Numbered from the stretch's first letter, positions 23,786 through 37,609 are shown. The stretch: 64,000 bases of DNA from Rhea pennata (GCF_028389875.1 NC_084663.1:121729801-121793800), one strand, 5' to 3'. Translations and numbers: made by a program. Notes: generated from the sequence alone by a model not told the origin.

Positions 23786-24692
23786 TTAACCAATCTGATA
23801 GCCTTCTCTGATGGCATGACTGGCTGGGTATATGAGGGGAGAGCAGTGGACGTTGTGTACCTTGACTTCAGCAAGGCTTTTCGATGGCTCTGCTGCCATT
23901 CAGAGTTACCTGGACAGGCTGGAGAGTTGGGTGGAGAGGAACCTCCTGAGGTTCAACAAGGGCAAGTGCCAAGTTCTGCATCTAGGAAGAAATAACCCTA
24001 GGCACCAGTACAAGCTGGGTGCTGACCTTCTAGAGAGCAGCTGTGCAGAGAAAGACCTGGGAGTGCTGGTGGATGACAAGTTGACCGTGAGCCAGAAATG
24101 TACCCTTGTGGCCAAGAAAGCCACAAGGGTGGCTTGGGGTGCATTAGGAAGAGTGTTGCCAGCAGGTGGAGGGAGGTGATCCTGCCCCTCTCCTCAGCCC
24201 TGGGGAGGCCTCATCTCGAGTACTGTGTCCAGTTCTGGGTTCCCCAGGACAAGAGAGACATGGAGCTACTGGAGAGAGTCCAGCGTAGGGCTACGAGGAT
24301 GATCCGAGGGCTGGAGCAGCTGCCCTATGAGGAACAGCTGCAAGAGCTGGGTCTCTTCAGCCTGGGGAAGAGAAGACTGAGGGGGGAGTTCTGGATGCTA
24401 TGCAGACTCTTTTCAGTTGTCCCCTGTGACAGGACAAGAGGCAATGGGCAGAAATTGAAGCGCAGGAAGTTCCGCCTCGACGTGAGGGGGAATTTCTTCC
24501 CTGTGAGAGTGACGGAGCACTGGACCAGGTTGCCCAGAGAGGTTGTGAAGTCTCCTTCTCTGGAGATCTTCAAGGCCCACCTGGATGCAACCTTGTCTAT
24601 CCTGCTCCAGGTGACCCTGCTGTGCAGGGAGGTTGGACTAGATGATCCCCAGAGGTCCCTTCCAACCTTACTGATTCTATGATTCTATGATT
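23786..24692 (+). mobile_element. CR1 LINE fragment with ORF2 remnant and intact 3' tail
   Basis: It begins with an [11 protein letters not shown]-like segment and [12 protein letters not shown], the reverse-transcriptase catalytic-domain region, then jumps at about 23881-23890 directly to the C-terminal part ([38 protein letters not shown]). The intervening RT core is missing, an internal deletion. A frameshift near 24130-24150 precedes [20 protein letters not shown] and [17 protein letters not shown]. It ends in the CR1 3'UTR motif TAGATGATCCCCAGAGGTCC and ATTCTATGATTCTATGATTA. It is the best-preserved CR1 copy here, but cannot make functional protein. The 5' boundary is approximate. Confidence 0.93.
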
Positions 24693-25750
24693 AGGTTATG
24701 TGAAAAGCACCTCTGTAGGAAAAGTGCAAATTTCAGAATTTGGGTTTTCAATGTTAATATTGTGTTATTGTGGGAGTACATGAAGATCTTGAAAGTGAAA
24801 TGCACTAACATTTTATTAAAGGTGAAACCTTGGCTTTCCTCGTCCAAGGCAGTGGTTTTCAAACTTCTAAGTCTGTTGAATTTTTTCTAGTGTAGCAAAC
24901 TTAAATTTCCTGCTACTAAAATTGCTTTTCATAATTTCCTTTCAATTAGGTCCTTCAGAAGAAATTTATGAACCTACAGGGTTCTGGACAGCAGTTGAAA
25001 CCCACTAATCCAAGGTCCAAAAGTAGTAACGCAAGCAGAGTTTCTGCTGATCGCTTCAGTTATTGCAAAATCAAGATCTTTTTGGTCCTAGTGTAACCCA
25101 GTCAGTGTCAGACACTCATGGTAACCATTGCAATCCATAAGACCATCTTCAAGATTTATTTTAAATTTGTAAAACAAGACTTCTAACCGGGTGTACTTGC
25201 AGACAGTCCTGTGAAAGTGTGTTTCAACAACTGGAACACAATTGGCGTCTCTCATTCTAATTTCCTATAACCTATAAGCCATAAAAATACACCCTTAGTC
25301 TTGTTTCCTACAACACGAAATGCTATCATCTAAGCTACTTGCATAATTAATATATGAGTCTGCTTTTGTATGTGATGAAAAAATGGTGAGAATTTGTAAG
25401 TATATCTGAGGATGATGAACAGCTCTTCCTTTAGTTACTTGGGGAAATGAGAAAACAAGCTAAGAACAGTCATGAGACTGCTCAAGTTTGCTGAAGATAC
25501 GTAGAAGATTTGGACTGCTCTGCATTATGCTGATTAGAATCCCACCAAAGCCCTTTTGTGAGCTTTGGGATTTCATAATCTCGTGACATTTGGGAGGAGG
25601 AGTAGGAAAAACTTGTGAGGGCAGCTACTGGACATGCTATTTGTCTGTCCTGGTTTTAGTTCCTGATGGATTCAATCAATGACTGCTCCTGTCCAGTGAG
25701 TGAGGGAGGAGAAAGCATGTTTACTGAAGGCTATAGTGTGGCATCATATT

Positions 25751-26790
25751 AGAATCATAGAAACTTAGGTGTGAAGAGACCTCTTGAGATTATCAACGTG
25801 CTGCTCATAGCAGGTCCAATTAGATCAGGTTGTTCTGGATGCTATCCAGCTGAATTTTGAATATCTGAGGATGGAGAGCCCACAGTCTCTCTGATTAATT
25901 TCTCTAGCATTTGAACATCTTTATGGGGGGAGGAACTTCCTCCTAATGCCTTTTTGGAGTTTTTGGTTTTGCAACTCTCATCCTCACTGTGAACCTCTGA
26001 GAAGTCTGCCTTTGTCTTCCCAATAACCTCTATCTTTTTTTGTGGTCACAGATCCCAGAACGGTCACAATACTCCAGATGTGGTTTCAGAAGTGGCAAAT
26101 AGAGGGGAAGAATCACTTCACCTGACCTGCTTCCACATTTCTTGCTAATACAGCCTAGAATGCAGCTGGCCACCTTTGCAGGTTGACTTGCAGGGCTCCT
26201 GGGCCTCTTCTGCAAAGTTGCTTTCTATCTAGTCAGCCCGTACTCTGTTCTCTTCCATGGGCTTGTTCTGTCCAAGATACAGGACTTTGCACTTGCCTTT
26301 ATTGAATTTCATCAGCCTGTTTCTCCAGCCTGCCAAGGGCAGCATGACTGGCAACCTGACCAGCAGAGCAACTGCTCCCCACAGTTTGATATTGTGCACG
26401 AATTTGATGAAGGTGCCTCCATCTCATTGCTGAAGTAATCAATATAGATGTTAAAATAGTACTAGCCACAGAATCACCCCTGAGAAGCACTGGTAGTAAC
26501 TGGCTACTAGTCAGACTGTATTGTTGGTCACAATCCTCTGAGCTTGGCAGTCCAGCTAATTTTTCATCCACCTCATTGTCCGCTTATTGAGTCCATATCT
26601 CACTAATTTATCTATAAGGCTCCTGTAGGAGATGAGAAGAGTGGCCTGGCACTCTTCTGCTCAAAGATATTTGCCAGCTCCCTTAGCACTCTTAGATCCA
26701 TCCTGCCCTCTTCTTTAGTGTAATGTCTGCCAGGTTGCTTACTTGGTCCCTGGCTATCCTCTGCTGTGGGTAATGCTTCAATGTGTAATA
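25751..26790 (-). mobile_element. CR1 LINE fragment (antisense, old)
   Basis: On the minus strand the left end is a CR1 3' end: AGAATCATAGAAACTTAGG, then GACCTCTTGAGATTATC. Moving right come the complements of the familiar CR1 body, including CACCTCATTGTCCGCTTATT and GCTGGCCACCTTTGCAGGTT. It has many stops and deletions. The right boundary, near TTGCTTACTTGGTCCCTGGC, is approximate. Confidence 0.85.
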
Positions 26791-29578
26791 TTGCTAAAAG
26801 GAAGCTTATGTTAATCTTCCTAATTTTTAGTGTGGATCCTTCCAGAGTGAATTGGAAGGAATCTCGGAGACTTACATTTCTCAAGATGCTACACAACAAC
26901 AGTTGTGTGGGGCCAGATTTGGGTCCTTGCTTTGTCCTGCTGTAAAAACAAACAAACAAACAAAACCCCAAACCACATCTTGGAATGTTTCTTGGCCTCA
27001 GCTGTTTACTGTCAGTCTGTGATTTACAAGCCTCCTATGCGATTTTGTGTTGTATGCTATTGTTTGCCTGAAGAGTTAGACAAAAGGAGACGACGCACTC
27101 AGAGTATTACAGGCACATCAGTACAGGTTACCTCAAACTTTTGAGTGATTGACTTTACAAGCATCATGTTAATGAGGCTTTTTCTTTTGATCTTTTTGTT
27201 GTTGTTTTAATTTTATTCTTTAAGATAAACTCTCCTAAGCTCTGGATGATTTCAATTAAGCTCTTAAGAGTCTAAACAAAATTTCCTGACAGGTTTCTGA
27301 ACTGTCCTTTTCCTTTCTTGTGCTTCTATTTCATGGAATTGGAAATATATATTTATATTGGTGTATGTATTTTATCTTGAGTGTTCATCTCAGGATGATA
27401 CAACTCCCTATACAGTCTGTTTACCTTTTTTTAGAGCTCCCTCATTGTTCTTTTTTTGGCTACACACATTTAATAACATTTGGAAATTCATACCCACCTC
27501 TGAAAGTTTTGCAACACATGGCAGCTTTGAGAGAGAAAACAAGGTGTTAATGAATAGTTGGGGATATAAGTTCAAGCATATGTGTTTAGGATAATGAAAT
27601 AGCCCCGAAAATTTGGATCAATGTATGGAGCCAGTGGGTTAGCTCTCAAAATGTCTTTTGGGCTGCCCTGTGCTTTCAACTATCTTTTAACTGCAAAATA
27701 GATTAACAGAAGCATGGTTCTGTAAATCATTCATTGTAGCCTCACAGAATACAGCCTACATGCATGTTAACTTCTAATACACGCAGAATCCATGCCATGC
27801 ACGTTAGTCAAGATTAATGTTTACGGTTCTTAGCAGTCACCTTTTTTGTCTCCCCAGCCTGACATGAACTTCAGGTGGCAGTGCTCCTCTCCAAATCTGA
27901 GCGCTTTGTAGACAGTTCCTGAAGCAGTTTATATCCAGTAACATAAAAACTACCTAACTAAGATTATTTGCGCTTTCTGGTTTTGTTGGTTGGGTTCTGT
28001 AATTTGTCTTCTGTTTGTCTGTCGTATCTCTCCCCACAGTTAAAAGGTGCTCTTGGTATTCCATTCTGCCGTTTGCACGGTGGAGATGCGCATGGTTTTT
28101 AGTATCCATGACAGTGTTTATATAGCACTGGAGAGGGAACGTGCAAGCCACCACACAACTTGAGCAAGGCAAATGCTGATGTTCTGTATCAAAGAAGGGA
28201 ACAATAGTTACTTTTCCCTGAAGGCCTGGAAAGGGGCTTGAAAGAGTCATGCTTTCATTTCTCATTTCCATGCACTCATTTGCCTAAAAGCATTTACTTT
28301 GCTTAATTTAAATTAAAATCAGGCAGGTTAGGCCATTCTAAGCTGTACTGATGTTTTACAAACTTTCCTAGAATATTCCTGAAAGTGCACTAACTTCAGT
28401 TGTTTGAGGACAGGGAGAAATGAGGGGAGGGAGAAAGAAACTCAGAATATAGAAAACAGAAGGATAATGTAGAAATTGAGAGCGAGGATGGTATTGGATT
28501 GGCTCTGGATTCATCTGTGAGCTGTAACCCAGGCTGTCTGCATAACCTTTGGCAAGTCGCATAGTTTTTTGTCTCTCGACCTCATTTTATAGTTGATGAG
28601 TTAATGGCCCCAACTTTCTCCTTGTACATCACGTCCAGTTAGAGAACAAGTCAGGAAGAAAAAAATAAGTAGTAAACAATAAAAAAGCTTTTTCTTACAT
28701 CTTCCATGTTAAGCACACGTATCGTCTAGAAGTGCTGAGCTGGCTCTGGTTCTCCCAGGAGATGCAACAGTTATTAACACCACGACAAAAACTTCACATA
28801 GTCTGCACAGAAATGCCAGCACTTCTAAAATCACATTCAGGCAATGGCAAGGACATTTAGCTACAAAAAAAAATGCTTTACAACTGTTCCAAATACTTAC
28901 TAGTGGAAGACTGTTAACAGACGGGAAAAAATGGGGAGGTATCCAAAACCAGCAATCCACCCTGGTGAGAAATCCAGCTGCTGGGAAGCGGAGTGGTGCT
29001 GGAATTCATACCAGGTTGTTGTCTCTGGACACTAGTCAATGGACGCCACCTTTTATATCACCCTCCCATCAGCAAGGAGGATTCAGGTTTTTTTAAGCAC
29101 TTTTTCTCTTGGCTGCAGGGTAAGAGGAAGGAGCTTTCTTCTCTCAAGTCCTCGCTGAAGAACCTTTTCATAGTCGCTGTGCAGGGGAGGAACATCACTC
29201 CTCTAGCCCATTCCTGCCTCCTGGGGATCGCTGTCGGCCAGAGGAAAATCCACAAGTCCCCACTTCCTCCCGCTGCTTAGCTCCTGGTGTATGCTTGCTT
29301 ACCGCTGGGCCCCGAACTGCTTATTTTCATAGTCTTCCTCCTCTATGAATAACTTTGGGATTTGCCTCTAGAATTAATTAATGCTTTCTTAGGCACAATG
29401 TTGGGAACGCAGCATGTTTCAACATCTCAGGGAAGACCCCCAGCCCCCCAAATTTGAGAGGACTATAAAAAGAGAGAACAACAGAAAAAATAATGAGGAG
29501 CACTCTCCTCGATGACAGTAGTACTTGTATGATTGTGGGTTTTTGAGATTTTGCACAATGCTTTGAGGAAAGGGGATG

Positions 29579-29595
29579 CTTCTTCTTCTTCTTCT

Positions 29596-29626
<31 letters not shown>
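29579..29626. repeat. (TTC)n plus T29 tract
   Basis: About six TTC units run into 29 T. A near twin lies at 31866-31905. Confidence 0.95.
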
Positions 29627-31865
29627 GGATGTTAATATTTCAGGTAACTGCTACAAGATTCCAGCTGCTTGGGCCTCGGGCTTTGTGATATTTACTGATT
29701 TACGTGCGCTGATGTTAACAGATTTGGCAGCACTTCAAGCAACAGAGTGAAAACAACGTGTTTATTCTAAGCTTCACTCTTGCCCTTTGACTCTGTAGTG
29801 GCTGCACAACTGTGACCTGTCTTCTCAGCTTCGCTCCGCCGTAGCATGGGAAAAGCAAGAGCAGCAGCAGCGGGGAGACAGCTGGCTGCCTGCTTAGAAA
29901 CCTAGAAAGACATCGTTGCGTCACTTCATGCTCGGTAAGTTATCTTTGAAATCAGAAGGGTCAGGATTTTCCTTTTTTTTAATTGGAATGCGGATACTGC
30001 ACACATTGATCACATAGGCTCTTCTGTATCGTCAAGCAAAACTTCCCATTCGTCAGTGGTGAGGTCATTTTTCAGCTCTAAAACTTGAAAAAGAAAGACA
30101 AAACCCACCTTTTTTAAAACTTAAAAAAGCCTAAAAAAAACAGGTCTAAAACCTTAAAAAAAGAAAAGACAACCTGTGCTGGATGCCTTTACAATCCTCC
30201 TTAAGAGGAACTGTTTGTAATCTTACTAGGATTTCTTATTTCATTTTTAATATGTATACTCTTTGAATGGAAATACTAAAACCAGGACAAATAATAAATA
30301 TGGATTGCCAGAAAAATAAACAGTTTGGCCTCTGAGTGCACAGAGGAGGCAGACTGATTCAAGAAAATATTTTCTAAAAGTCAGCTTTCTAACTGTAAGA
30401 ATATTCTGATAGTCGTTTCTTATTTAAAACCTGTACTATTTTGTGATTTGCTAATCCTCACATTCACCTCCATGTGAAAGTGCAAGTTAATTGACATTCT
30501 GCTTCCAAAGTGACACCGATACTAGGAAGGACACTGAAGCAATGTATGAAATATAGAGCAAAAGTGAATGGGAAGCCATAGGGGTGTATTTCTGAGGCTC
30601 CAAAGAGAGTCTTCCAACACTGGATAATGAAGTAACATGAAATAGTATTTACATGCACATGGGATGCTGGCAAAATTCTGGCCCTGATGGAGCTAATGGA
30701 AAAATTATGATAGGCTGCTGTCATGCCAGACTTTTGCCTTGTCTCTTTAAAACTCTTATGGTGAAACTCATGGGGAGGTATGTCTTGCCCAGTTCACATT
30801 TACTGTTGTAAAAGTATACATATGTGGAAGACTCACTGGTAGGGAGTCACATATGGGATTCTATCCTCGAAGTCACTAAGCCGGTGAGTGTATTTTTACA
30901 CCTATTTACGTTGATTGTGCTCAGCAACTTGCATTAGGAATGTAATGTCTGTCCACAAGGGCTGACTTCATAATTTGCTGCTGTGTATATTTTTCCTTCC
31001 TTAAACTCCATCTCTGTTTCTTTATCATCGTTATTATTTTAAAGGTTTCATAACTCTTCACAGCTCCTGTTTCTTTTTCTATAAGCCCTGCTACCTCATC
31101 TTCAGTATTCTGACTTTTTAGATTTCAAATCTTGGCTGTGGTGTTGAGTATCAGGTTGCCATCTGGGGACATCTGGATAGGTTTGCGATCTGTGCGTATC
31201 CTAATCAAACAACTGTTAACTAACAAGTAACTCTTAACTATATATTTTGAGCCCATGTTTTCATTGTTCCTCTGTATTTTCCACAGTTTTGTATCCTCTG
31301 TTATTTTTATGAGTGTATTCAGTCTCATGCTATTACATAAAAAAGCATGGTGTGATTTTTTATAGTTTTTTATAGTTTTATATTCCCTTTCTTTCTTTCT
31401 TTTCATCATCCAATTTCGTGCTTAAAGAGGTAGAATAAGTTAGGTAACGTGTACACAGGACTGCTCCACCACAGAATGGAGCTTTAAGTATCTCTGTTAA
31501 CACATACTGTAGCCAAAGAAGTTTACAGCATGCAGAGGGAAAAGGTTATTGTTAGTGTAACTGAATAAGTATTAGGGTTAATATATAATATATAGGTCTA
31601 TGTAATGGATAGGTTTTTTTCATCATAAAATGTTCAAATGACTTGCAGATGTATGACTGCTGCAGCTGTTGCAGACCTTGTAATGGCATTAGGCTGTGAC
31701 TCAGAAAGCAGCTCGTTTGCCAAAAGATTCTGGCAATGGCTACAGCTGTGATATTCCCATTGAAAAAACTGTTGTCAGCAGCAGAGATGGTGATACGAAA
31801 CTGAGCCGGAGTTTGAGAAAGGGGCAAGGCTGGTGACAGGAAAATGTGGAAGTCGAAAGCTGCCA

Positions 31866-31905
31866 CTTCTTCTTCTTCTTTTTTTTTTTTTTTTTTTTTT
31901 TTTTT
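31866..31905. repeat. (TTC)n plus T27 tract
   Basis: About four CTT units followed by 27 T. Same design as the tract at 29579-29626. Confidence 0.95.
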
Positions 31906-32289
31906 GATGCTTAATTACATCAGTAGTGTCCTACTATCAAGTGGTCTGCTAGGAGAGTGGCTGTAATTTGTACAATCACTACACATTCTGGCTCCATGCA
32001 GTTTACATAGTATTTATGGGGGGGGAGGGAGCAAAACAGCAAACATGTGATAAAGCAAAACTTTGTGGTTGAGTTTTAAGAAGAGAAGGAGAGCTACAGT
32101 CCCCACAAGCAGAGAGAACTGAATCTCTGCACCAGCACAGTCTGTTGCACAAATTTTGCAGCACGTTGCATTAACTTTGCAGGCTACTTTCTGCCTTCGG
32201 AGACTATAATCAGGGTATATACATGCTTACTTAGCAGTGAGAAGAATTCCATCATCGTATGGATACACTACTGTGAAATAGTAATGTGG

Positions 32290-32305
32290 AAAAAAAAAAA
32301 AAAAA
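32290..32305. repeat. Poly-A run (16 A)
   Basis: Sixteen A followed by GAGGAC. A further run of 17 A is at 32926-32942. Neither is preceded by a recognisable retrotransposon body. Confidence 0.9.
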
Positions 32306-34425
32306 GAGGACATTTTGTGTTTATCTTCCTAAGTTTGATTCCAGTAAAGAAAATAATGAAGGTTGACAGCTGAAATGGACACACATTTTGTGTGAGGGAT
32401 GTCATACTGAAATAGGCCTGCTGGGTCTGGTGCAGCTTTCTGACTGCTGGGCGAATGGAAAAGCAGATGCCTGATGATCATTTTCAGAAGAGAACTGGAG
32501 AAGGCAGCGCAAGAGAAAAGAGCAGTTTTGCCTGGGTTCAGTGCTAATGCTCAGAAAGCAGGGCTGAGTAAAGCAACCCCTGGAGACAGAGCTGAACTGT
32601 AAATCTCCGAAATGGCGAGGGAGCATAACACCACCAACCCCTGAATGAAGAGTGCATTTCACTGCTGCCTCTCCTCATGTTTTAAACTACTCAGGGAGTG
32701 TATCGGTTAGTTATGAAACTGACTGCCGCGGGGAGGACTCTGCTTTCTATGGAGCAGTTACAAAGCCATCGGCAATATTGTTTCTGGCACTTCTTGAAAG
32801 GTCTGTGGGATTCCAGTGTGTTCCTTCTGACACTGTTCAATGTCCTGTTTAGGAAATTAAAGCTACCAAAATACATAGAATATTATAAAAGGGATGCAAT
32901 CTACATAAATGTCACTTACTATGTTAAAAAAAAAAAAAAAAAGTCAACCCTTACTCGTATGACTTATGCCTTATGCTATTAGAAGGGAATAAATTGCTAA
33001 TAGCGCTCTTCTTCAGGGCCCAAAATTTCCTGGCTAGGCCAGAAAAAGCACGACAATAAAACTGTGTTGGCCACTGCCTGGGGCTGCGAGCTGAGACCTA
33101 GGTCTCCCCTCCCTCTAGTAAGCATGCTACTCACTAGATGAGGACTACTCATTCATTTCTCACTGAGATCCCCTCAGGGTGAAGCAGTGGGCAGTAGCAG
33201 TGGGCTGTTGGACCTGCCGAGAAGTGCACACCACCTCAGTAGTTGTGCACTGTAGCAACACGTTTCAGCTCCTTCGCAAGAGAATGGCTTAAGCGTGAGA
33301 CTTTCTGCTGGATGCAGAATGTGATTCAGCTTGGATGTGAGGGATCTGTGGGATTACATGGACCACTTTTACGGGCTACAGTTGGGAGATTTTAAATTTC
33401 TCTCTGGGAATCTGTACCCGTTCTCAGAAATTAACAGAAATGAAAAGGATGGAGAAGTCACTGCCTTGCAGCTTCCTGGTTAGAGCCACAGGGGAGATGG
33501 GGCTGTATCCTCAGGCTACGCACAGCTTTGGGAGCGGGATGTGCCTCTCAGCACATGCCCGTGCAGCACAATGCAGCTCTGTGCTGTGCATCCCCAGCCC
33601 AGGTCTGGATGGGCCAATATTTCTCAGAGGAAGGAGCAGACCTTGGCAGGGATGCAAGCTTGAATCCCAGAGGCAGTACTGCCTTGTTAGCATAGCGCTC
33701 AGTCTCCAGCCAATTTGCCTTGCCTCTCAACTACCAACTAACCTGTGTGCAGCACGAGGCTGACGTAACTTCCACTGCTTCCACGTCCAAAGCTGTTTCA
33801 CACAGAGCCAGTGTAGGGATCTCTGTGCCTTGTTGCACTGCAAGCTGTTAACATATTATCTCTTTCTCAGAATATTTTCTTACTAATAAATCTCAGAGAA
33901 AAAAAAATAGTCCCAAAAGCCTCCTGCATCTCCTCTGTCTTGTGAGTAAGGGCTGACTTAGGAATCTAAGTCCAGGAGCCACTTGCTGGCTGGCCAGAGG
34001 ACATTATAGATTTCCAATTTGTAGATGGGTTCAAAACAAGGAATGGCTGTATTAATGGAGAATTCTGTCAGTGACCATTGAATAAGATGGTCTGATTGCA
34101 ACTTCTGATTCAGAAAGGTGCTAAGCTGTTGATCCCCAGAAGCTCATAAGATACACTAGAAGGCAGCTGACTGCATGTTTCTGTATTTCTTATACTCATG
34201 CACTAAGCATTTGCTGTTGGCCGCTGATGGACTCAGAATCGTCTGACCCATGCAGTTGTTACGATGTAAATGTGAAAGGAAGCATTGCCCTGTGACTAAG
34301 AATTAACTACCTACTACCTCCAGACATCTACTACCTACTACATCCAGTCTGTCATGCATGCATATATTAGCTTTGTACTCAAGAAGACCCTGAAAGCATT
34401 GCTGGGAATGGTGCCCCAAACATTG

Positions 34426-34672
34426 GACACAAACCGAAACACAGAAAGTTCCACCTGAATATAAGGAAAAACTGAGAGTGACAGAGCACTGGAACAGGTC
34501 GCCCAGAGAGGTTGTGGAGTCTCTGGAGATACTCAAAACCCACCTGGATGCAATCCTGTGCAACATGCTCTAGGTGACCCTGCTTGAGTGCGGGGGGGGG
34601 GGGGGGGGGGGTTGGACTAGATGATCTCCAGAGGTCCCTTCCAACCTCAACCCTTCTGTGATTCTGAGATTA
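34426..34672 (+). mobile_element. CR1 LINE 3'-end fragment with G20 tract
   Basis: Short 5'-truncated copy: AGAAAGTTCCACCTGAATAT, GTGACAGAGCACTGGAACAG, GCCCAGAGAGGTTGTGGAGT, then CR1 3'UTR TTGGACTAGATGATCTCCAG and a degenerate TTCTGTGATTCTGAGATTA tail. A run of 20 G at 34592-34611 replaces the usual few bases before TTGGACTAG. Confidence 0.9.
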
Positions 34673-34875
34673 ATAGTTGTCTCACAAGCAGAAATAGCTT
34701 ATCTCACAGACACAGAGCCTGGTCCAAATGCATGACTGCCCAAAAGAGGAAGGGCTTCACCTAGATGTGGTAGTAGGCAGTCACATTTGGAATGGCAATG
34801 TGGATGTGGGCCTGGAGGATACGGTGCAAGTAATGCAGTGTGGATTATCAGGGACAGGCTTGTCTATTTCGAGCT

Positions 34876-34879
<4 letters not shown>

Positions 34880-34911
<32 letters not shown>
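34880..34911. repeat. (TG)16 microsatellite
   Basis: Sixteen uninterrupted TG units; likely polymorphic and able to form Z-DNA. Confidence 0.97.
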
Positions 34912-34912
<1 letters not shown>

Positions 34913-37562
34913 ATATAGCAGTTTCCCCAATTCTAGACTTGGCTGGGAAGAGAAGAGGAGTGCTCGTGGAACGCCTCTGCCCTTGGCAGTTCCTGTTTGC
35001 TTTTTGATCGGCACTGTCATTTGTGCGGAGCTCAGGTTCTCTTTTGCTTTGTATTAGCAGTTCAGGTGCCTGGCTAGAGCATTGCATTAGGCAGCGAGGC
35101 ACATAAACCCTTGCTGAAGGCCACCTAATCCTCTCTGCCTAACTGACTTCTACTCCTGCAGATATTCCCTTCTCTATCTTTTCCTCTGTTTCCTAAGTAA
35201 TTGATTTCTTTCCTCTTCCAGTTGCAAAGCAGTGGCAGGAGCAGGCTGCCTGGCCAGCCATTCTCATCCCCTGCTACTAAATACTTTCAGATCTTCTAAG
35301 CTTCAAAATGCAGAAACCCACAAAGCAGCTGGAAGTAAATGAGTAATAGGGAGGAAAGACAGGTCTCTATGGACTGAATAAAGTGCTCTGTAGAAGCACT
35401 GTTTGAGAATCTCTTGTTAATGCTTCCTGGTTATTTTTCTCTGTGTTTCACTTTACCCAAATCAAATCTTACTCAAACCAGTGAGAATTGTTCCACTGAC
35501 TTCTGTGAGAGTTGGATCTATCCCCTGGACTCGTCTCACTGATTTTCTTTTATTTCAGTTGGTTTCATTTTCTACTTCTCAGCTCCTAGAATAATGTGAT
35601 TTCATTTGTAGTCCTCTACGGTGGATTCATATAAAATGTTTTCATTTCACCTTTTTTTTTAAAAAAAAATCACTAAGTGTATTGGTAATTCCTCCTCTAT
35701 TCTTCTGACTATGATTTTCTACCTCTCGGTCTTCAGTCCTTTTTCCCCCCCTTTTTTTTTTTTTTTTTTGACCCTTTTTTGTGCAGTGAAGTAAATGAAA
35801 ATGTCACTTTTTTTTAAGTATAACACATTTTGGAAGAAACTTTGCTGTCAAATGACAAGATACTCTCCATTTCTGGCATCATTAAAAACAGACAATTTGC
35901 CCTCAGAAGGTAATCTATTTTTACTATCTCAAGTGGAAAAAAGATACGCTGAGTTATGAAAGATGTTTGCTCCATTACTGTGGAATTCCTAGTGCAATTC
36001 CCAATGCAAAGTATTGCCTGTAGGAAAGTGATAGTGTATTTTTGCATCACAGTTCAGTCTTCAGGTTTTAACTGTATGCTGTATGTACTTTTATGACGAG
36101 CTCTTTCTTTTTTAATAGCTGTTTGTTCAAATTAACATCTCTGAGAGCAGAAAGTGAGTGATGTAGAGAATGATACTAGACAGCATGTAAAAGGGAACAT
36201 TATCTTATAGAGGTTTGGGGTTTTATCCTCCAGATAGCCTAAAATTCTTTCCAAGTAACGTGTTAGATATTGGTAATGCAGTGACTCAACCATATAAACA
36301 GATGGAGCAAGTATTATGCAGCCAATGATTCAGCTAACTTACAGCTCTGGAAATTCAAATTTGATTTAACCAGAGGGTAAATGTTGAATAAGACATAGGA
36401 TATACTCCTTTTTCTTTCTTTCTGTTTTTCTTTGAAGGAGCCTGTTTTTTTCTCCTGAACAGAGGTGGAGAAAAAAGCGTAGTACAATAATAGCTCATCA
36501 AAGGAACATCTTGATTACTACACAGAATCCCCTTGGAGCAGTACTGCACTGCAGTGCCAGCTCTTGGTCCAAGCCCAAATCCTGCTGTGGGACATGAGCT
36601 CTTAATTTCTCCAGAGGGAATGTTCCCAGCTGAGTTACACAGATCTGCATGATCTAGTTCGAGCAAAGCTTGGCATTTATTTAGACTGAGTTAACTCATT
36701 AATTTCAGCTTTAAAATCTTGAATGCCATATCTATTACAAAATAAATCTCACGTTTTTCTCAAGCTCCTTCTATACCATGTAAAGTTGTGGCTGTAGATG
36801 TGACTTGATGTGCATGCAAACAGAACATACAAAGGTTGCTTTTTGGAATGCTCTCCAAACAGCCAGAGGACATCTAAGTAGTTGATATGTCTTACTACAT
36901 ACTTTTTTTTCCCTAGGAGTGATGAAAAAAGACACTGGTTTGCTGTAGAAACTTTCCATTGTTAAGAGATCAGTGCTCAAAAACTCACCTGATTTCTACG
37001 GAAATCTGGGAAAACCCTGCTCTGTTTAGATTATTTCAATCTTATCACTGAAATTACACTCTTTATTCAGTAGGAGTTTTGAGTGCAGATGATTACTGCC
37101 ACCTACATAGTCGCTAATCTCTTCACCTCTATGTAAGTGTTTCCTTTGAAAGCTTATTATGAAAGAGCTGCAAAGTATACAATCTAGAGTACTGCCAAAT
37201 ACCTAAAACAAGAAATCTCCTTTCTTTGGAGTAGGTTAAATGCATGTGAATGTTATATTATGCTTACAATTTTAACATTTAGAACTTGGAGACTACTAAA
37301 GGGTGTCATAATAACTCTAACTCATCTAGTAGCTGTATGTAGGATCTAGTTTTGCCCTCTAATACATTCGTGCAATCCTACTATGTGTAAATTGCAATTG
37401 AATGTGTGTTTCAGAGAACAGATTTGGGAGAGCGGCTTTTCTCATTTGGTGAGGCAAGACTTTAATAGCTTGGTATTTGCAAATACTTGGTCCAACTATG
37501 AGGAATTCTACCATATATTTGGATCTGTCTAAGTAGCCAAGGCTCTGACCCTACCAACATAT

Positions 37563-37565
<3 letters not shown>

Positions 37566-37609
<44 letters not shown>

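Noticed and set aside
23832-24682. Two ORFs (115 and 194 codons) as a host gene
   Set aside because: They are frameshifted remains of CR1 ORF2, recognised by RT C-terminal motifs and the CR1 3' tail.
28993-29280. 95-codon ORF in the intergenic region
   Set aside because: No recognisable domain, no splice or promoter support, and an overlapping frame on the other strand.
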